Positions 28,238 to 37,384 of a stretch of DNA of 64,000 nt are shown here, one piece after another (the stretch's first letter is position 1; every line of letters starts with the position of its first letter). The notes beneath the pieces were generated by a model. The model made no database searches, had not been told where the DNA came from, and worked only from the letters and a program-made list of their open reading frames with translations. This DNA comes from Lysinibacillus macroides (GTDB lineage: Bacteria; Bacillota; Bacilli; Bacillales_A; Planococcaceae), in NCBI RefSeq assembly GCF_001281525.1, contig NZ_LGCI01000005.1, positions 880,569 through 944,568 of the forward strand. The letters run 5' to 3'. Position numbers and translations under genes: made by a program.

Positions 28238-29032
28238 ATGCATCGCGGAAAAGGAATGAAATTTGTCGGCGATTCTCGTATTAAAGCGAATCACAGAATG
28301 CCGAACGTTCCAAAGGATTATTCCGAATATCCAGGTAAGACGGAAGCTTTCTGGCCGAACTTCTTACTGAAGGAATGGATGGTAGGTGCTGTATTTTTAA
28401 TTGGATACTTATTATTAACAGTCGCTCACCCATCACCACTTGAAGGGCCGGCTGATCCAACTAGAGCATATATACCATTACCAGACTGGTACTTCTTATT
28501 TATGTATCAGCTTTTAAAATACTCATTTGCTTCTGGTCCATACAACATAATCGGAGCTATTGTTATGCCAGGTCTTGCATTTGGAGCGCTATTATTAATG
28601 CCATTTTTAGACAAAGGCCCAGAGCGACGTCCATCTAAACGTCCATTACCAACAGCGTTTATGTTATTAACTCTAGCAGCTATGTTCTACCTAACTTGGG
28701 AGTCTGTGGCTAACCATGACTGGGAAGCTCAAAAAGAGATGAGTAAAATTCCAACACAAGCGGAATTTAATGTAGATGAAACAATGCCTGGTTATGCAAT
28801 TTGGACAGGCGAAACAGGTGATCAAGCAAAATCATGTATTTCTTGTCACGCTGTTGACTTTACAGCTGCCCCAGCAGCGCCTGCATTAGGTGGTAATACA
28901 TTAACAGCTGAAGAGATTGAAGAAGTTATTCATAATGGTCGTGGCGGTATGCCAGGTGGACAATTCCAGGGAACAGAAGAAGAACTGAAGCAATTAGCTG
29001 AATTCCTCGCAAGCTTAAAACCTATTGAATAA
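28238..29032 (+). CDS. qcrC: Cytochrome b/c subunit QcrC (264 aa)
   Basis: Fusion typical of Bacillales: an N-terminal subunit-IV part with three membrane helices (VGAVFLIGYLLLTVA; PGLAFGALLLMPFL; PTAFMLLTLAAMFYL) and the P-side motif PDWYFLFMYQLLKY, fused to a C-terminal cytochrome c domain with CISCH as the heme site near residue 206 and a distal methionine in GRGGMPGG. AAAGGAGG precedes the ATG. Ends the qcr operon. Confidence 0.96.
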   Translation: MHRGKGMKFVGDSRIKANHRMPNVPKDYSEYPGKTEAFWPNFLLKEWMVGAVFLIGYLLLTVAHPSPLEGPADPTRAYIPLPDWYFLFMYQLLKYSFASGPYNIIGAIVMPGLAFGALLLMPFLDKGPERRPSKRPLPTAFMLLTLAAMFYLTWESVANHDWEAQKEMSKIPTQAEFNVDETMPGYAIWTGETGDQAKSCISCHAVDFTAAPAAPALGGNTLTAEEIEEVIHNGRGGMPGGQFQGTEEELKQLAEFLASLKPIE

Positions 29033-29041
29033 ATATAATTT

Positions 29042-29070
29042 AAAAGAGTCAGGAAACTGGCTCTTTTTTT
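29042..29070 (+). terminator. qcr operon terminator
   Basis: AAAAGAGTCAG / CTGGCTCTTTT with a GAAA-type loop, then T run. Confidence 0.85.
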
Positions 29071-29227
29071 CGATGTTATGCTACTATTGTGACTGAAAAT
29101 GAAGCTTAAAAGTTCCCTTATACATAATTATTTTTACGAAAAAAAGTATAGTTTTTATGTTGTAAATGAATGATACATAATAATGGTAAATAGTTTTTGG
29201 AACGTTAGAAACCAAGGAGTTGTAATC

Positions 29228-29824
29228 ATGCAAATAACACGAGCAAATATTTGGTATCTTCTCACTCATAAATCCTTTCTCATCATGTTGCTGCTGGTTA
29301 ATATAGTAGGGACGGTTTACGGCTATTATTGGTATGGCTGGCAGCTTGCCATAACCAAGCCGATTTTTTATATTTTTGTACCAGATAGCCCTACAGCGAG
29401 CTTATTTTTCTGCTTTGTCTTAATCGCATGGATTATGGGCAAAAGCTGGCCTCTTATGGAGGTTCTAGCGCTTATTACATTGGTGAAATATGGACTATGG
29501 GCAGATGTGATGAATATTTGGACATTGATTGAAACAGGCTCTATTGGCTGGCAAGGCTGGATGCTTGTGGGCTCACATTTTGCGATGGCCGTACAGGCAG
29601 TTTTATATATTCAAAAATATGTTTTTTCTTATTGGCATGTAGTGATAGCGGCTATTTGGACATTGCATAATGATGTCATTGATTATGTTTTTGGACAAAT
29701 GCCAATGTATCGAGATTTAGCCAACTACACAAGCTATATTGGCTACTTTACATTTTGGCTATCCATTGCCTGTATTTTACTCGCTATTTTCTCAATTAAA
29801 TGGCGCAAATATTTGCCGAATTAG
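29228..29824 (+). CDS. ypjA: DUF1405 membrane protein, YpjA-like (198 aa)
   Basis: Five to six hydrophobic segments and aromatic-rich loops (VYGYYWYGWQLAITKPIFYIF, WALHNDVIDYVFG-like region). The start at 29228 has AAGGAG 8 nt upstream; the longer frame from 29183 lacks a site. Position directly after qcrC matches B. subtilis ypjA, whose function is unknown. Family: DUF1405 membrane proteins. Confidence 0.88.
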   Translation: MQITRANIWYLLTHKSFLIMLLLVNIVGTVYGYYWYGWQLAITKPIFYIFVPDSPTASLFFCFVLIAWIMGKSWPLMEVLALITLVKYGLWADVMNIWTLIETGSIGWQGWMLVGSHFAMAVQAVLYIQKYVFSYWHVVIAAIWTLHNDVIDYVFGQMPMYRDLANYTSYIGYFTFWLSIACILLAIFSIKWRKYLPN

Positions 29825-29873
29825 AGCATTAATTATAAAATTATAGTACCTGAGGTAGAAAGGGGTTAGAATA

Positions 29874-30560
29874 TTGTCAACAGGCATGTATATTGTTTAT
29901 TTTGTAATTATTATGCTGTTGCCACTTTACGCACAAATGAAGGTAAAGGGGACGTATAAGAAATTTGCAAAACAACGTACAATGAAGGGGCAGACGGGTG
30001 CAGAGGTAGCGCGTACGATTTTAGATGCCAATGGCTTATATGATGTACGAGTTGTTCCGACACAAGGTGTGTTGTCAGATCATTATAATCCGGCAACCAA
30101 GACTGTTGCTTTATCAGAGAGTAACTTTTATGAAGCGAGTGTTGCAGGTGCTGCTGTAGCTGCCCATGAGGTAGGTCACGCCATCCAACATAAAGAAGCT
30201 TATTCTATGCTTACTTTACGCAGTAAGCTCGTTCCAGTGGCTAATATTTCATCAAATATGTCTTGGATTTTTGTAATGATTGGGATTTTTGCAAGCAGTA
30301 CAAATTTCCTGCTGTTAGGGATTGTCCTATTAGCAGCGGGGGTTGTCTTCCAATTGGTAACATTACCAGTAGAATTCGATGCGTCTAAGCGCGCTTTAGT
30401 GCAAATGAATTCACTAGGGATTATTACAAATGAAGAGGAACGTCCAGCACGTAAGGTGTTAAGTGCCGCTGCTTTAACATATGTAGCAGCCGCAGCGGTC
30501 GCTGTATTAGAGCTATTACGCTTAGTTTTAATCTTTACAAATATGCGCGGGGATGACTAA
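29874..30560 (+). CDS. Membrane zinc metallopeptidase, YugP-like (228 aa)
   Basis: Contains the zinc motif AAHEVGHAIQH near residue 98-108 (HExxH), a preceding conserved stretch DHYNPATKTVALSES, and three to four membrane helices (N-terminal IVYFVIIMLLPLYA; MSWIFVMIGIFA; LLLGIVLLAAGVVF; C-terminal TYVAAAAVAVLELLRLVLI). This is the neutral zinc metallopeptidase family 2 (YugP). The TTG start is 7 nt after AAAGGGG; an ATG at 29886 is possible. Targets unknown. B. subtilis has ypjB at this site instead. Confidence 0.88.
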   Translation: MSTGMYIVYFVIIMLLPLYAQMKVKGTYKKFAKQRTMKGQTGAEVARTILDANGLYDVRVVPTQGVLSDHYNPATKTVALSESNFYEASVAGAAVAAHEVGHAIQHKEAYSMLTLRSKLVPVANISSNMSWIFVMIGIFASSTNFLLLGIVLLAAGVVFQLVTLPVEFDASKRALVQMNSLGIITNEEERPARKVLSAAALTYVAAAAVAVLELLRLVLIFTNMRGDD

Positions 30561-30563
30561 GAG

Positions 30564-30600
30564 AAAACTTGTTATGGTTGTACGACCATAACAAGTTTTT
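30564..30600 (+). terminator. Intrinsic terminator
   Basis: AAAACTTGTTATGGT pairs perfectly with ACCATAACAAGTTTT around TGTACG, then T run. Confidence 0.85.
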
Positions 30601-30649
30601 CATATACTAAAAACTAATTGGCGGCCATAATGGAAAAATTAGCGCTGTC

Positions 30650-31027
30650 TTAATCTCTTTCTAAAAAAGGGAGAGTTAAAATTGAGAACAGTGGGAAAAT
30701 TAAATAGAAAGACATGAAACTACCAAGCGTTAAGAACCAAATATCAATACAACCTATCAACATGAACCCCATACTATTAAACAGAATAAATGAAACTAGC
30801 TTATTTTCAAGCTTTTTAGAAATATAAATATTAATAGGAACTACCAAAACAATAGTAAATAAATAGATAGCTAAATAGAACAGTACAAAAAACATTAACA
30901 TCTCAAACATCGAAAGAGACATTAATTCTGATTCTAAATCTATCTCGATAAATAAAAGACTTAATGTGGTAACTAACGCTACTATTACTGGTAACAGAAG
31001 TATTCTTGTTAGATAATTTTTGCTCAT
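30650..31027 (-). CDS. Hypothetical four-helix membrane protein (125 aa)
   Basis: Four hydrophobic segments (LLLPVIVALVTTLSLLFI; FEMLMFFVLFYLAIYLFTIVL; SFILFNSMGFMLIGCIDIWF; SFYLIFPLFSILTLPFL). No family recognised. AGAGG precedes the ATG by 8 nt. A partly overlapping short frame lies upstream (30903-31154). It interrupts the conserved backbone between the YugP-like gene and the YitT gene and is a likely lineage-specific addition. Confidence 0.6.
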   Translation of the reverse strand: MSKNYLTRILLLPVIVALVTTLSLLFIEIDLESELMSLSMFEMLMFFVLFYLAIYLFTIVLVVPINIYISKKLENKLVSFILFNSMGFMLIGCIDIWFLTLGSFMSFYLIFPLFSILTLPFLERD

Positions 31028-31154
31028 TTGAGTTACCTCTTTTAGTTATTATAATCCAGTCTTTATGTTGAACTGAATTATAATAACGATTATAGAAAAG
31101 AGGAGCTGAATTCTCAACTTCAGTACCACAACCATAGCAAGTTTTTTCTCTCAT
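30903..31154 (-). CDS. Possible small zinc-ribbon-like protein (83 aa), doubtful
   Basis: The first ~45 residues (MREKTCYGCGTEVENSAPLF) look protein-like, with a CxxC pair. The rest overlaps the first codons of the membrane-protein gene in another frame and is compositionally less convincing. It may be a real short upstream gene, or the 5' part of a zinc-ribbon-membrane gene split by a frameshift. No strong ribosome binding site. Confidence 0.3.
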   Translation of the reverse strand: MREKTCYGCGTEVENSAPLFYNRYYNSVQHKDWIIITKRGNSNEQKLSNKNTSVTSNSSVSYHIKSFIYRDRFRIRINVSFDV

Positions 31155-31158
31155 TCAT

Positions 31159-32028
31159 TTAATGCAAAGGCTGTTTTTGTTCATCCAGTGTAAAGCCTTC
31201 TCCTGCTACATCTCGTACTTCGATAATCGATACGAAAGCATGAGGGTCAACCTCATGGATAATCGATTTTAAACGTACAACTTCATTGCGACCAATCACA
31301 CAATAAATAACCTCTTTTGGCTGCTTTGTAAAATGACCATGACCTTCTAAAATCGTAATTCCTCGCTCCATGCGTAGTGCAATCGTCTTCGCAATCACAT
31401 CTGATTGTTCAGAGATAATAAGAGCACCACGAGCTGCATATGCACCATCCTGTACGAAATCTATAACACGTGCACCAACAAAGACGGCAACTAGCGTATA
31501 CATCATTGAACGAGCATCTAAGAATGTAAGCCATGACAGCATAATAACAATGGCATCAAAAATAAACATTGTCTTACCCATACTCCAGCCCAAATATTTA
31601 TGCCCTAGTCGAGCTAAAATATCGACACCGCCTGTTGTGCCACCATAGCGAAAAACAATACCAAGCCCTAATCCAACAAAGACACCAGCAAAAAGCGCAA
31701 CAAGCAGCATATCATCCTCTAAATGAATTATAAATCGATACTTTTGGAAAACTTTGAGGAACACAGATACAGATAATGTTCCAATCAATGTATAAATAAA
31801 TGATTTTTTGCCAAGTAAACGATAACCAATAATAAACATCGGAATATTTAATAATAGGTTCATTAAGGCAGGGTCCCAACCTAATGTAAAATAAAGTATA
31901 AGTGTGATCCCACTAAGTCCACCCTCACCAAGCTGGTTTTGCATGTTGAAGTGAACAAAGCCGAAGCTAAAAATTGCCGCTCCGAGCATTATTGCGATAA
32001 TATTACGAATTTTAAGCTGTTTTAACAT
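31159..32028 (-). CDS. YitT-family membrane protein, YpjC-like (289 aa)
   Basis: Five membrane helices in the first ~190 residues, with the family motifs GGLSGITLILYF and GGTTGGVDILARL, followed by a soluble DUF2179 domain (QSDVIAKTIALRMERGITIL ... GRNEVVRLKSIIHEVDP). The ATG at 32028 has AGGAGG immediately upstream at correct spacing; the longer frame to 32100 does not. The family is widespread in Firmicutes; function not established. It is divergent from ypjD. Confidence 0.9.
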   Translation of the reverse strand: MLKQLKIRNIIAIMLGAAIFSFGFVHFNMQNQLGEGGLSGITLILYFTLGWDPALMNLLLNIPMFIIGYRLLGKKSFIYTLIGTLSVSVFLKVFQKYRFIIHLEDDMLLVALFAGVFVGLGLGIVFRYGGTTGGVDILARLGHKYLGWSMGKTMFIFDAIVIMLSWLTFLDARSMMYTLVAVFVGARVIDFVQDGAYAARGALIISEQSDVIAKTIALRMERGITILEGHGHFTKQPKEVIYCVIGRNEVVRLKSIIHEVDPHAFVSIIEVRDVAGEGFTLDEQKQPLH

Positions 32029-32143
32029 TTGACCTCCTGTAGTTCCAATCAATGAAGTAGTGTTATCTATTATCTGACATTTTATTGGTTTTGACAACAA
32101 TGGTGTAAATTTTATACGATGGTAAATGGGAGTGTGATGAACT

Positions 32144-32479
32144 ATGACAGAACAACTATCAATGCGAGCTTTGCAACAGCGTGTGGATGCTTATATAGGG
32201 CAATTTAAAGAAGGCTATTTTCCACCATTTGAGCTATTAGCGCGTCTTACAGAGGAACTTGGTGAGCTATCACGTGAAGTGCAGGATGTCTACGGGCAAA
32301 AAAAGAAAAAGAGCACTGAAGGAACAAATAGTATTGAAGAAGAACTAGGAGACTTTTTCTTTGTATTAGTATGCTTTGCAAATGCACAAGGCATTCAATT
32401 AGATCAAGCACTTCTACGAGTTATACATAAGTTTGAAACGAGAGATAAGGATCGTTGGACGAGAAAGGATGAAGAATAA
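32144..32479 (+). CDS. ypjD: MazG-like nucleotide pyrophosphohydrolase, YpjD-like (111 aa)
   Basis: Short all-alpha NTP-PPase. The metal-binding pattern EExxE ... ExxD is visible as LTEELGELSREVQ and EEELGDFFFVLVCFAN. Likely hydrolyses (d)NTPs to monophosphates. Its stop shares one base with the dapB start (TAATG). Conserved placement before dapB as in B. subtilis. Confidence 0.9.
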   Translation: MTEQLSMRALQQRVDAYIGQFKEGYFPPFELLARLTEELGELSREVQDVYGQKKKKSTEGTNSIEEELGDFFFVLVCFANAQGIQLDQALLRVIHKFETRDKDRWTRKDEE

Positions 32480-33276
32480 TGTCGATTCGTGTAGCCATTG
32501 CAGGAGCAAGAGGAAAAATGGGAGCTGAGGCTGTACATACGGTCATGAAACATGACAAAATGGAATTAGTAGCTGTACTAGATTATAAAGAAGTAGGTAA
32601 AACACTAGCTGATTTAGAAATGTTTCCAGCCAGTTATACGGCGCCTATCTTTACAGAAATGCATGAACTTGTAGAAGCAACGGCACCTGATGTGCTAGTA
32701 GACTTAACAAACCCACATGCAGTATACAAGCACACAAAAGAAGCATTGACGTTAAATGTGCGACCTGTCATTGGAACAACAGGGTTTACAGATGCACAGC
32801 TTGAGGAATTAACAGCAATAGCTAAGGAAAAGGAGCTAGGTTGCATTATCGCACCTAACTTTGCCATTGGCGCTATACTAATGATGAAGTTCGCCAAAGA
32901 AGCAGCAAAATACTTACCAGATGTAGAAATCATAGAAATGCACCACGATCAGAAGCTGGATGCACCGTCTGGAACAGCCGTGAAAACTGCTCAATTAATA
33001 CAAGAGGTTCGTGTATCTAAAACACAGGGACATCCAGAAGAAAAAGAAACCATTGAAGGTGCAAGAGGTGGAAATGTTGATGGTATGCGCATTCACTCCG
33101 TACGCTTACCTGGTTTAGTGGCACACCAGCAAGTCTTATTTGGAGGAGACGGGCAGCTTTTAACGATTCGCCATGATTCACTAAATCGTAATTCTTTTAT
33201 GTCAGGCATTGTCTTTTGTGTAGAAGAGGTTATGAAAATGGATCAACTTGTATATGGTCTAGAAAACATCATTTAA
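32479..33276 (+). CDS. dapB: 4-hydroxy-tetrahydrodipicolinate reductase (265 aa)
   Basis: Lysine/diaminopimelate pathway reductase using NAD(P)H. It has [14 protein letters not shown] at 5-18, the catalytic [19 protein letters not shown] and the C-terminal [12 protein letters not shown]. Length is normal. Overlaps ypjD by one base and is followed 19 nt later by mgsA. Confidence 0.97.
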   Translation: MSIRVAIAGARGKMGAEAVHTVMKHDKMELVAVLDYKEVGKTLADLEMFPASYTAPIFTEMHELVEATAPDVLVDLTNPHAVYKHTKEALTLNVRPVIGTTGFTDAQLEELTAIAKEKELGCIIAPNFAIGAILMMKFAKEAAKYLPDVEIIEMHHDQKLDAPSGTAVKTAQLIQEVRVSKTQGHPEEKETIEGARGGNVDGMRIHSVRLPGLVAHQQVLFGGDGQLLTIRHDSLNRNSFMSGIVFCVEEVMKMDQLVYGLENII

Positions 33277-33295
33277 AGATGGGGATGGAAGCTAT

Positions 33296-33700
33296 ATGAA
33301 AATCGCATTAATCGCACATGATCGTAAAAAAGATAATTTAGTACAGTTTGCTATTGCCTACCAGGGTATTTTAATGGAACATTCACTTTATGCGACAGGC
33401 ACAACAGGACAGCGTGTGATGGAAGCCACTAATTTACAAATAACACGCTTCTGTTCAGGTCCGCTTGGTGGCGACCAACAAATTGGTGCCATGATTGCTA
33501 ATAATGATATGGACATGGTTATTTTTTTCCGCGATCCATTAACAGCACAACCACATGAGCCAGATGTTTCCGCACTGATTCGTCTTTGTGATGTTTACCA
33601 AGTACCATTGGCAACAAATATGGGAACAGCAGAAATACTATTAAAGGGCTTACAAGAAGGTTTTGTGGATTGGAGAATGATACAAGAAAGACGCAATTAA
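33296..33700 (+). CDS. mgsA: Methylglyoxal synthase (134 aa)
   Basis: Converts dihydroxyacetone phosphate to methylglyoxal and phosphate. Has [47 protein letters not shown] and [15 protein letters not shown] with the catalytic Asp. Typical length. In B. subtilis bshB1 follows; here bshA follows directly. Confidence 0.96.
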   Translation: MKIALIAHDRKKDNLVQFAIAYQGILMEHSLYATGTTGQRVMEATNLQITRFCSGPLGGDQQIGAMIANNDMDMVIFFRDPLTAQPHEPDVSALIRLCDVYQVPLATNMGTAEILLKGLQEGFVDWRMIQERRN

Positions 33701-33738
33701 ATAAATAAAAGACGTGATTGAGAAAGGATGAATATTGG

Positions 33739-34884
33739 ATGAAAAAGTTAAAAATAGGCATTACTTGTTATCCAACAGTTGGAGGCTCTGGTGTTATTGC
33801 AACAGAATTAGGCAAAATGCTTGCAGAAAGAGGACATGAAATTCATTTCATTACCTCAAGCGTACCATTTCGTTTGAATAAAATTTATCCAACCGTCTTT
33901 TTCCACGAAGTTGAAGTTAATAATTATTCAGTATTTCAGTATTCACCATACGATATTGCATTAGCAAGTAAAATGGCAGATGTTATCAAAGATGAAGGTT
34001 TGGATGTATTGCATGTGCACTATGCCATTCCACATGCAGTATGTGCAGTGTTAGCGCGTGAAATGAGCGGTCAGGATATTGGCATTGTCACAACGCTTCA
34101 TGGTACAGATATATCGGTGCTAGGGCAAGATTCTACACTTTCCCGTGCGATAAAGTATGGAATTGATAAGTCTGATATTGTGACTACCGTATCCCATGCA
34201 CTAAAAGAACAAACCTATGAACTGATTGATACAGTAAAGCCCATTGACACCATCTATAACTTTGTGGATGAGCGTGAATATTTCCCTCGTAATCCAGGAA
34301 ACTTAAAAGCGCAATTCGGTATTCAAGAAGATGAGAAAGTCATTATTCATGTATCGAACTTCCGTAAAATTAAGAATCTTCCGCATATTGTGGAGGCATT
34401 TATGAAAATTCGTGCAAATATCAAGGCTAAGCTATTGTTAGTAGGAGATGGTCCTGAGAAGCATCGTGTCATGGATCAGGTAAAGGAAAGTCCATATATG
34501 AATGATGTCTTGTTTTTAGGGAAGCAGGAAAATTTAGCTGAATTGTATGCGATTAGCGATCTTAAACTATTACTCTCTCAGCAGGAATCGTTTGGGCTTG
34601 TATTATTAGAGGCAATGGCTTGTGGTGTGCCTTGTATTGGATCAAATGTAGGGGGAATTCCAGAGGTTATTGAGCATGGTGTAGATGGCTATATTGTAGA
34701 ACAAGGGGATATAGATGCAGTAGCGGAGTATGCAGTTCGTTTATTGCAAAATGAGGAACAATTACTGCGTTTTAGAGAGGCTGCTATTCATGCAGTCAAT
34801 GATAAATTCCATTCCTCTAAAATTGTTGCGCAATATGAACAGCTGTATGAAAAGGTTGCGGAAAGAAATCATGCAAAACAATAA
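33739..34884 (+). CDS. bshA: N-acetyl-alpha-D-glucosaminyl L-malate synthase (381 aa)
   Basis: GT4-family glycosyltransferase making GlcNAc-malate, the first step of bacillithiol synthesis. It has ITCYPTVGGSGVIATELG, HVHYAIPHAVCAVLA, TLHGTDISVLGQD and the GT4 sugar-nucleotide motif SQQESFGLVLLEAMACG. The ATG at 33739 follows AAAGGA by 10-11 nt; an earlier TTG (33718) is in frame but lacks a site. It overlaps cca by 14 nt. Confidence 0.95.
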   Translation: MKKLKIGITCYPTVGGSGVIATELGKMLAERGHEIHFITSSVPFRLNKIYPTVFFHEVEVNNYSVFQYSPYDIALASKMADVIKDEGLDVLHVHYAIPHAVCAVLAREMSGQDIGIVTTLHGTDISVLGQDSTLSRAIKYGIDKSDIVTTVSHALKEQTYELIDTVKPIDTIYNFVDEREYFPRNPGNLKAQFGIQEDEKVIIHVSNFRKIKNLPHIVEAFMKIRANIKAKLLLVGDGPEKHRVMDQVKESPYMNDVLFLGKQENLAELYAISDLKLLLSQQESFGLVLLEAMACGVPCIGSNVGGIPEVIEHGVDGYIVEQGDIDAVAEYAVRLLQNEEQLLRFREAAIHAVNDKFHSSKIVAQYEQLYEKVAERNHAKQ

Positions 34885-36049
34885 AGAATGGCAGGCAGCT
34901 TATGCTGTTATTGAACAATTAGAACAGGCAGGCTTTGAGGCTGTCATTGTCGGGGGGGCGGTAAGGGATGCCTTACTGCAGCGTCCTGCTCATGATGTCG
35001 ATGTTGCGACAAATGCGATGCCTGAGGAAGTAAAAGCTGTTTTTCAGCGAACCGTAGATATAGGAATTCAGCATGGGACGGTACTGGTGATCGTACCTGC
35101 TGGATCTGTCGAAGTAACAACCTATCGCACGGATGGCAAATATACGGATCATCGCAGACCAGAACAAGTTTATTTTGTGCGTTCATTGAAAGAAGACTTG
35201 CAACGCCGCGATTTTACGATGAACGCCATTGCTATAAGACGAGATGGTTCTTTTGTTGATTTTTATGGTGGGGTTCAAGATATTGAACGACAGATAATAC
35301 GAGCAGTTGGTGAGCCACAACAACGCTTTGCAGAAGATGCTTTACGCATGTTACGAGCCATACGCTTTTCAGCACAGCTTGGTTTTACGATAACAGCAGA
35401 TACACTAGCTGCTATCCAATATCAAGCAGCAGATATTGCCTTTATTGCCAAGGAGCGCATAAAAGCAGAGCTGGATAAACTCTGGGTAGGTCAGGCTGTT
35501 TATAGCGCGATTGTAAAATTAGCGGATAGTGGCTTAGCAGCATATTTAACAGGCCATTTTCATGCTGAGGATTGGCGTTCTTTTAAGACAGAGGACAGGC
35601 TTGTAGGCTGGGCATATTTCGCTTTACTACAGGGCGCAAGCTGGCAAGAGATACTGCGAGACTATCGACTGTCCAATAAAGAAATGGCATTTGTCAAAGC
35701 GGTTGTCACAGCCTTTGAAGCCCTGAAAAGTGGCTGGACGAATCAGCATTATTTTATGTATACAGAGCAGGAGCTGGAGGCAGCATGCTTTCTTGCACAA
35801 TTAAGGCAGCTAAATGTGCCGTATCCACAGCAACGTATCCATGAATTACAAGCACAGCTACCCCTTCGACATAAACAGGAGCTAGTTGTCAATGGTGCGG
35901 ATTTGTTGAAATGGTCTGGTAGAATGGGTGGGCCTTGGGTCAAAGCAACATTGGAGGCTATACTGCAAGCCATTCTTCAACACGAACTACCGAATGACCG
36001 TCAACAAATAAAAAAGTGGCTGGAACATAATGGTTTCGATAATGCGTAA
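34871..36049 (+). CDS. cca: CCA tRNA nucleotidyltransferase (392 aa)
   Basis: Adds or repairs the 3' CCA of tRNA. It has the class II head motif VGGAVRDALLQRPAHDVDVA with metal-binding Asp residues, EVTTYRTDGKYTDHRRP, the RRDFTMNAIA motif and the PRRFAEDALRMLRAIRFSAQ-like segment (QRFAEDALRMLRAIRF). The start at 34871 has GGAAAG upstream and lies inside the bshA end; the frame is open upstream but that part is a bshA shadow. Length is normal for Bacillus. Confidence 0.95.
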   Translation: MQNNKEWQAAYAVIEQLEQAGFEAVIVGGAVRDALLQRPAHDVDVATNAMPEEVKAVFQRTVDIGIQHGTVLVIVPAGSVEVTTYRTDGKYTDHRRPEQVYFVRSLKEDLQRRDFTMNAIAIRRDGSFVDFYGGVQDIERQIIRAVGEPQQRFAEDALRMLRAIRFSAQLGFTITADTLAAIQYQAADIAFIAKERIKAELDKLWVGQAVYSAIVKLADSGLAAYLTGHFHAEDWRSFKTEDRLVGWAYFALLQGASWQEILRDYRLSNKEMAFVKAVVTAFEALKSGWTNQHYFMYTEQELEAACFLAQLRQLNVPYPQQRIHELQAQLPLRHKQELVVNGADLLKWSGRMGGPWVKATLEAILQAILQHELPNDRQQIKKWLEHNGFDNA

Positions 36050-36323
36050 AAAATACACTAAAAGCCGTCTCTTCCATATAGAAGGCACTGAAAAAGTCGA
36101 TTTGCCACAAAAAATGTGATGCAAATCGACTTTTTTAAGTTTTCAAATCTAATAAAAGACAGATTACTAATATAAAAGAATGAATTTTTTAGTTTTTCAG
36201 TGCCCTCTCCATATAGGGGGCGGCTTTTTGATAGCCATGGATGGTCATTTACACTGATTTACAGTATGATAAAGACGGTTGAATAAGCAAAATAGTGAAG
36301 TTGACAAAAGGATTGATGGGGAT
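36050..36323. other. cca-birA gap with split terminator and MITE-like insert
   Basis: AAAAGCCGTCTCTTCCATATAG (just after cca) can pair with CTCTCCATATAGGGGGCGGC; it looks like one terminator (AAAGCCG...CGGCTTTTT) opened by a 121-bp insert bounded by 12-bp inverted repeats (36084-36204). The birA promoter must lie in the last ~100 bp. Confidence 0.5.
36084..36204. mobile_element. MITE-like element, 121 bp
   Basis: Perfect 12-bp terminal inverted repeats GGCACTGAAAAA / TTTTTCAGTGCC. An inner hairpin pairs GTCGATTTGC with GCAAATCGAC (36096-36135). It has no coding capacity. It sits in the loop of a palindromic terminator, a target type used by IS1182-like elements, whose ends are similar to these as far as I recall. 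The near-repeat TCCATATAG is found on both sides. Confidence 0.6.
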
Positions 36324-37307
36324 ATGATAAATTCCATAAAGGATGAAATTTTAAAGAGACTGTTAGCGGCGAATGGTGAGGCGGTATCAGGTCAGGACTT
36401 AGCAGATGTTCTTGGCGTCTCACGGACAGCTATCTGGAAGCATATGCAGACGTTGCAAGAGGAGGGCTATACCTTTGAAACTATTAAGAAAAAAGGCTAT
36501 CTTTTAACAGGTGTGCCAAATAGCTTAAGCCCAACGCAAATTGAATTATTTTTACAAACGGAGCATTTTGGGCGCGAACTGCATTATTATGATGTTGTAG
36601 ATTCTACGCAAACCATTGCACATAAGCTTGCACAGGAGGGGGCTCCACACGGTACAGTTGTGATTGGTGAGGAGCAAACAGCAGGACGTGGTCGTATGGC
36701 CCGCCCCTGGGAATCTGCTCACGGCACAGGTATTTGGATGACCGTTATTGTACGACCAGATGTGACACCTCAGCAGGCATCCTCCTACACGCTTGTTGTA
36801 GCAGTAGCCATTACCATGGCGATTAAAACATTATACCAGCATGTAGAGCCAGCTATAAAATGGCCTAATGATTTATTGATTAATGGCAAAAAATGTACAG
36901 GTATTTTAACAGAGATGCAGGCTGAGGCTGATTGTGTACAAGCTTTACTTGTTGGGATTGGTATTAATGCGAACCAAGGGGCAGCTGATTTTTCCCCTGA
37001 TATTGCTGAGATTGCAACGTCCTTACGATTAGAGGCGGGTGAGGAAATCAATCGTGCCGCATTGGTTGCATCCATCTTACAATACTTAGAGCAATTTACA
37101 GCATTATATGTGAAAGAGGGCTTTGCGAGTATAAAGGCATTATGGGAGCAGCTATCCTGTACAATTGGTCAGCGCATTGAAGTGACGACTATACGTGAGC
37201 GCTTTGAAGGCGTTGCGAGTGGCATTACAAATGATGGAGTGTTACAGCTTACACAAGATGATGGCACGGTCCGAATCATTTATGCTGGCGATATCAAATT
37301 ACTGTAA
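36324..37307 (+). CDS. birA: Biotin operon repressor / biotin-[acetyl-CoA-carboxylase] ligase (327 aa)
   Basis: Bifunctional: attaches biotin to carboxylases and represses biotin genes. The N-terminal winged helix (residues ~1-62, VSGQDLADVLGVSRTAIWKH) is present, so this is the regulatory group II type. The catalytic part has TVVIGEEQTAGRGRMARPWE (biotinyl-AMP loop) and IKWPNDLLINGKKCTGILTE. The ATG at 36324 is preceded by GGGGAT; the ORF extends to a TTG at 36279 without a site. Confidence 0.95.
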   Translation: MINSIKDEILKRLLAANGEAVSGQDLADVLGVSRTAIWKHMQTLQEEGYTFETIKKKGYLLTGVPNSLSPTQIELFLQTEHFGRELHYYDVVDSTQTIAHKLAQEGAPHGTVVIGEEQTAGRGRMARPWESAHGTGIWMTVIVRPDVTPQQASSYTLVVAVAITMAIKTLYQHVEPAIKWPNDLLINGKKCTGILTEMQAEADCVQALLVGIGINANQGAADFSPDIAEIATSLRLEAGEEINRAALVASILQYLEQFTALYVKEGFASIKALWEQLSCTIGQRIEVTTIRERFEGVASGITNDGVLQLTQDDGTVRIIYAGDIKLL

Positions 37308-37310
37308 AAA

Positions 37311-37345
37311 AAGAAGCTGCAAGGAGAGAAAACTTGCAGCTTTTG
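37311..37345. terminator. Bidirectional terminator
   Basis: AAGAAGCTGCAAG pairs with CTTGCAGCTTTT. Flanked by A and T runs, so it can serve birA and, on the other strand, the DUF4097 operon. Confidence 0.8.
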
Positions 37346-37384
37346 ATCATATAAAGTGACTTGTGAGTAAGTGTTTCCCAGCCA

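Noticed and set aside
34730..34870. N-terminal extension of cca
   Set aside because: It lies within bshA in another frame; homologues start near 34871, where a ribosome binding site is present.
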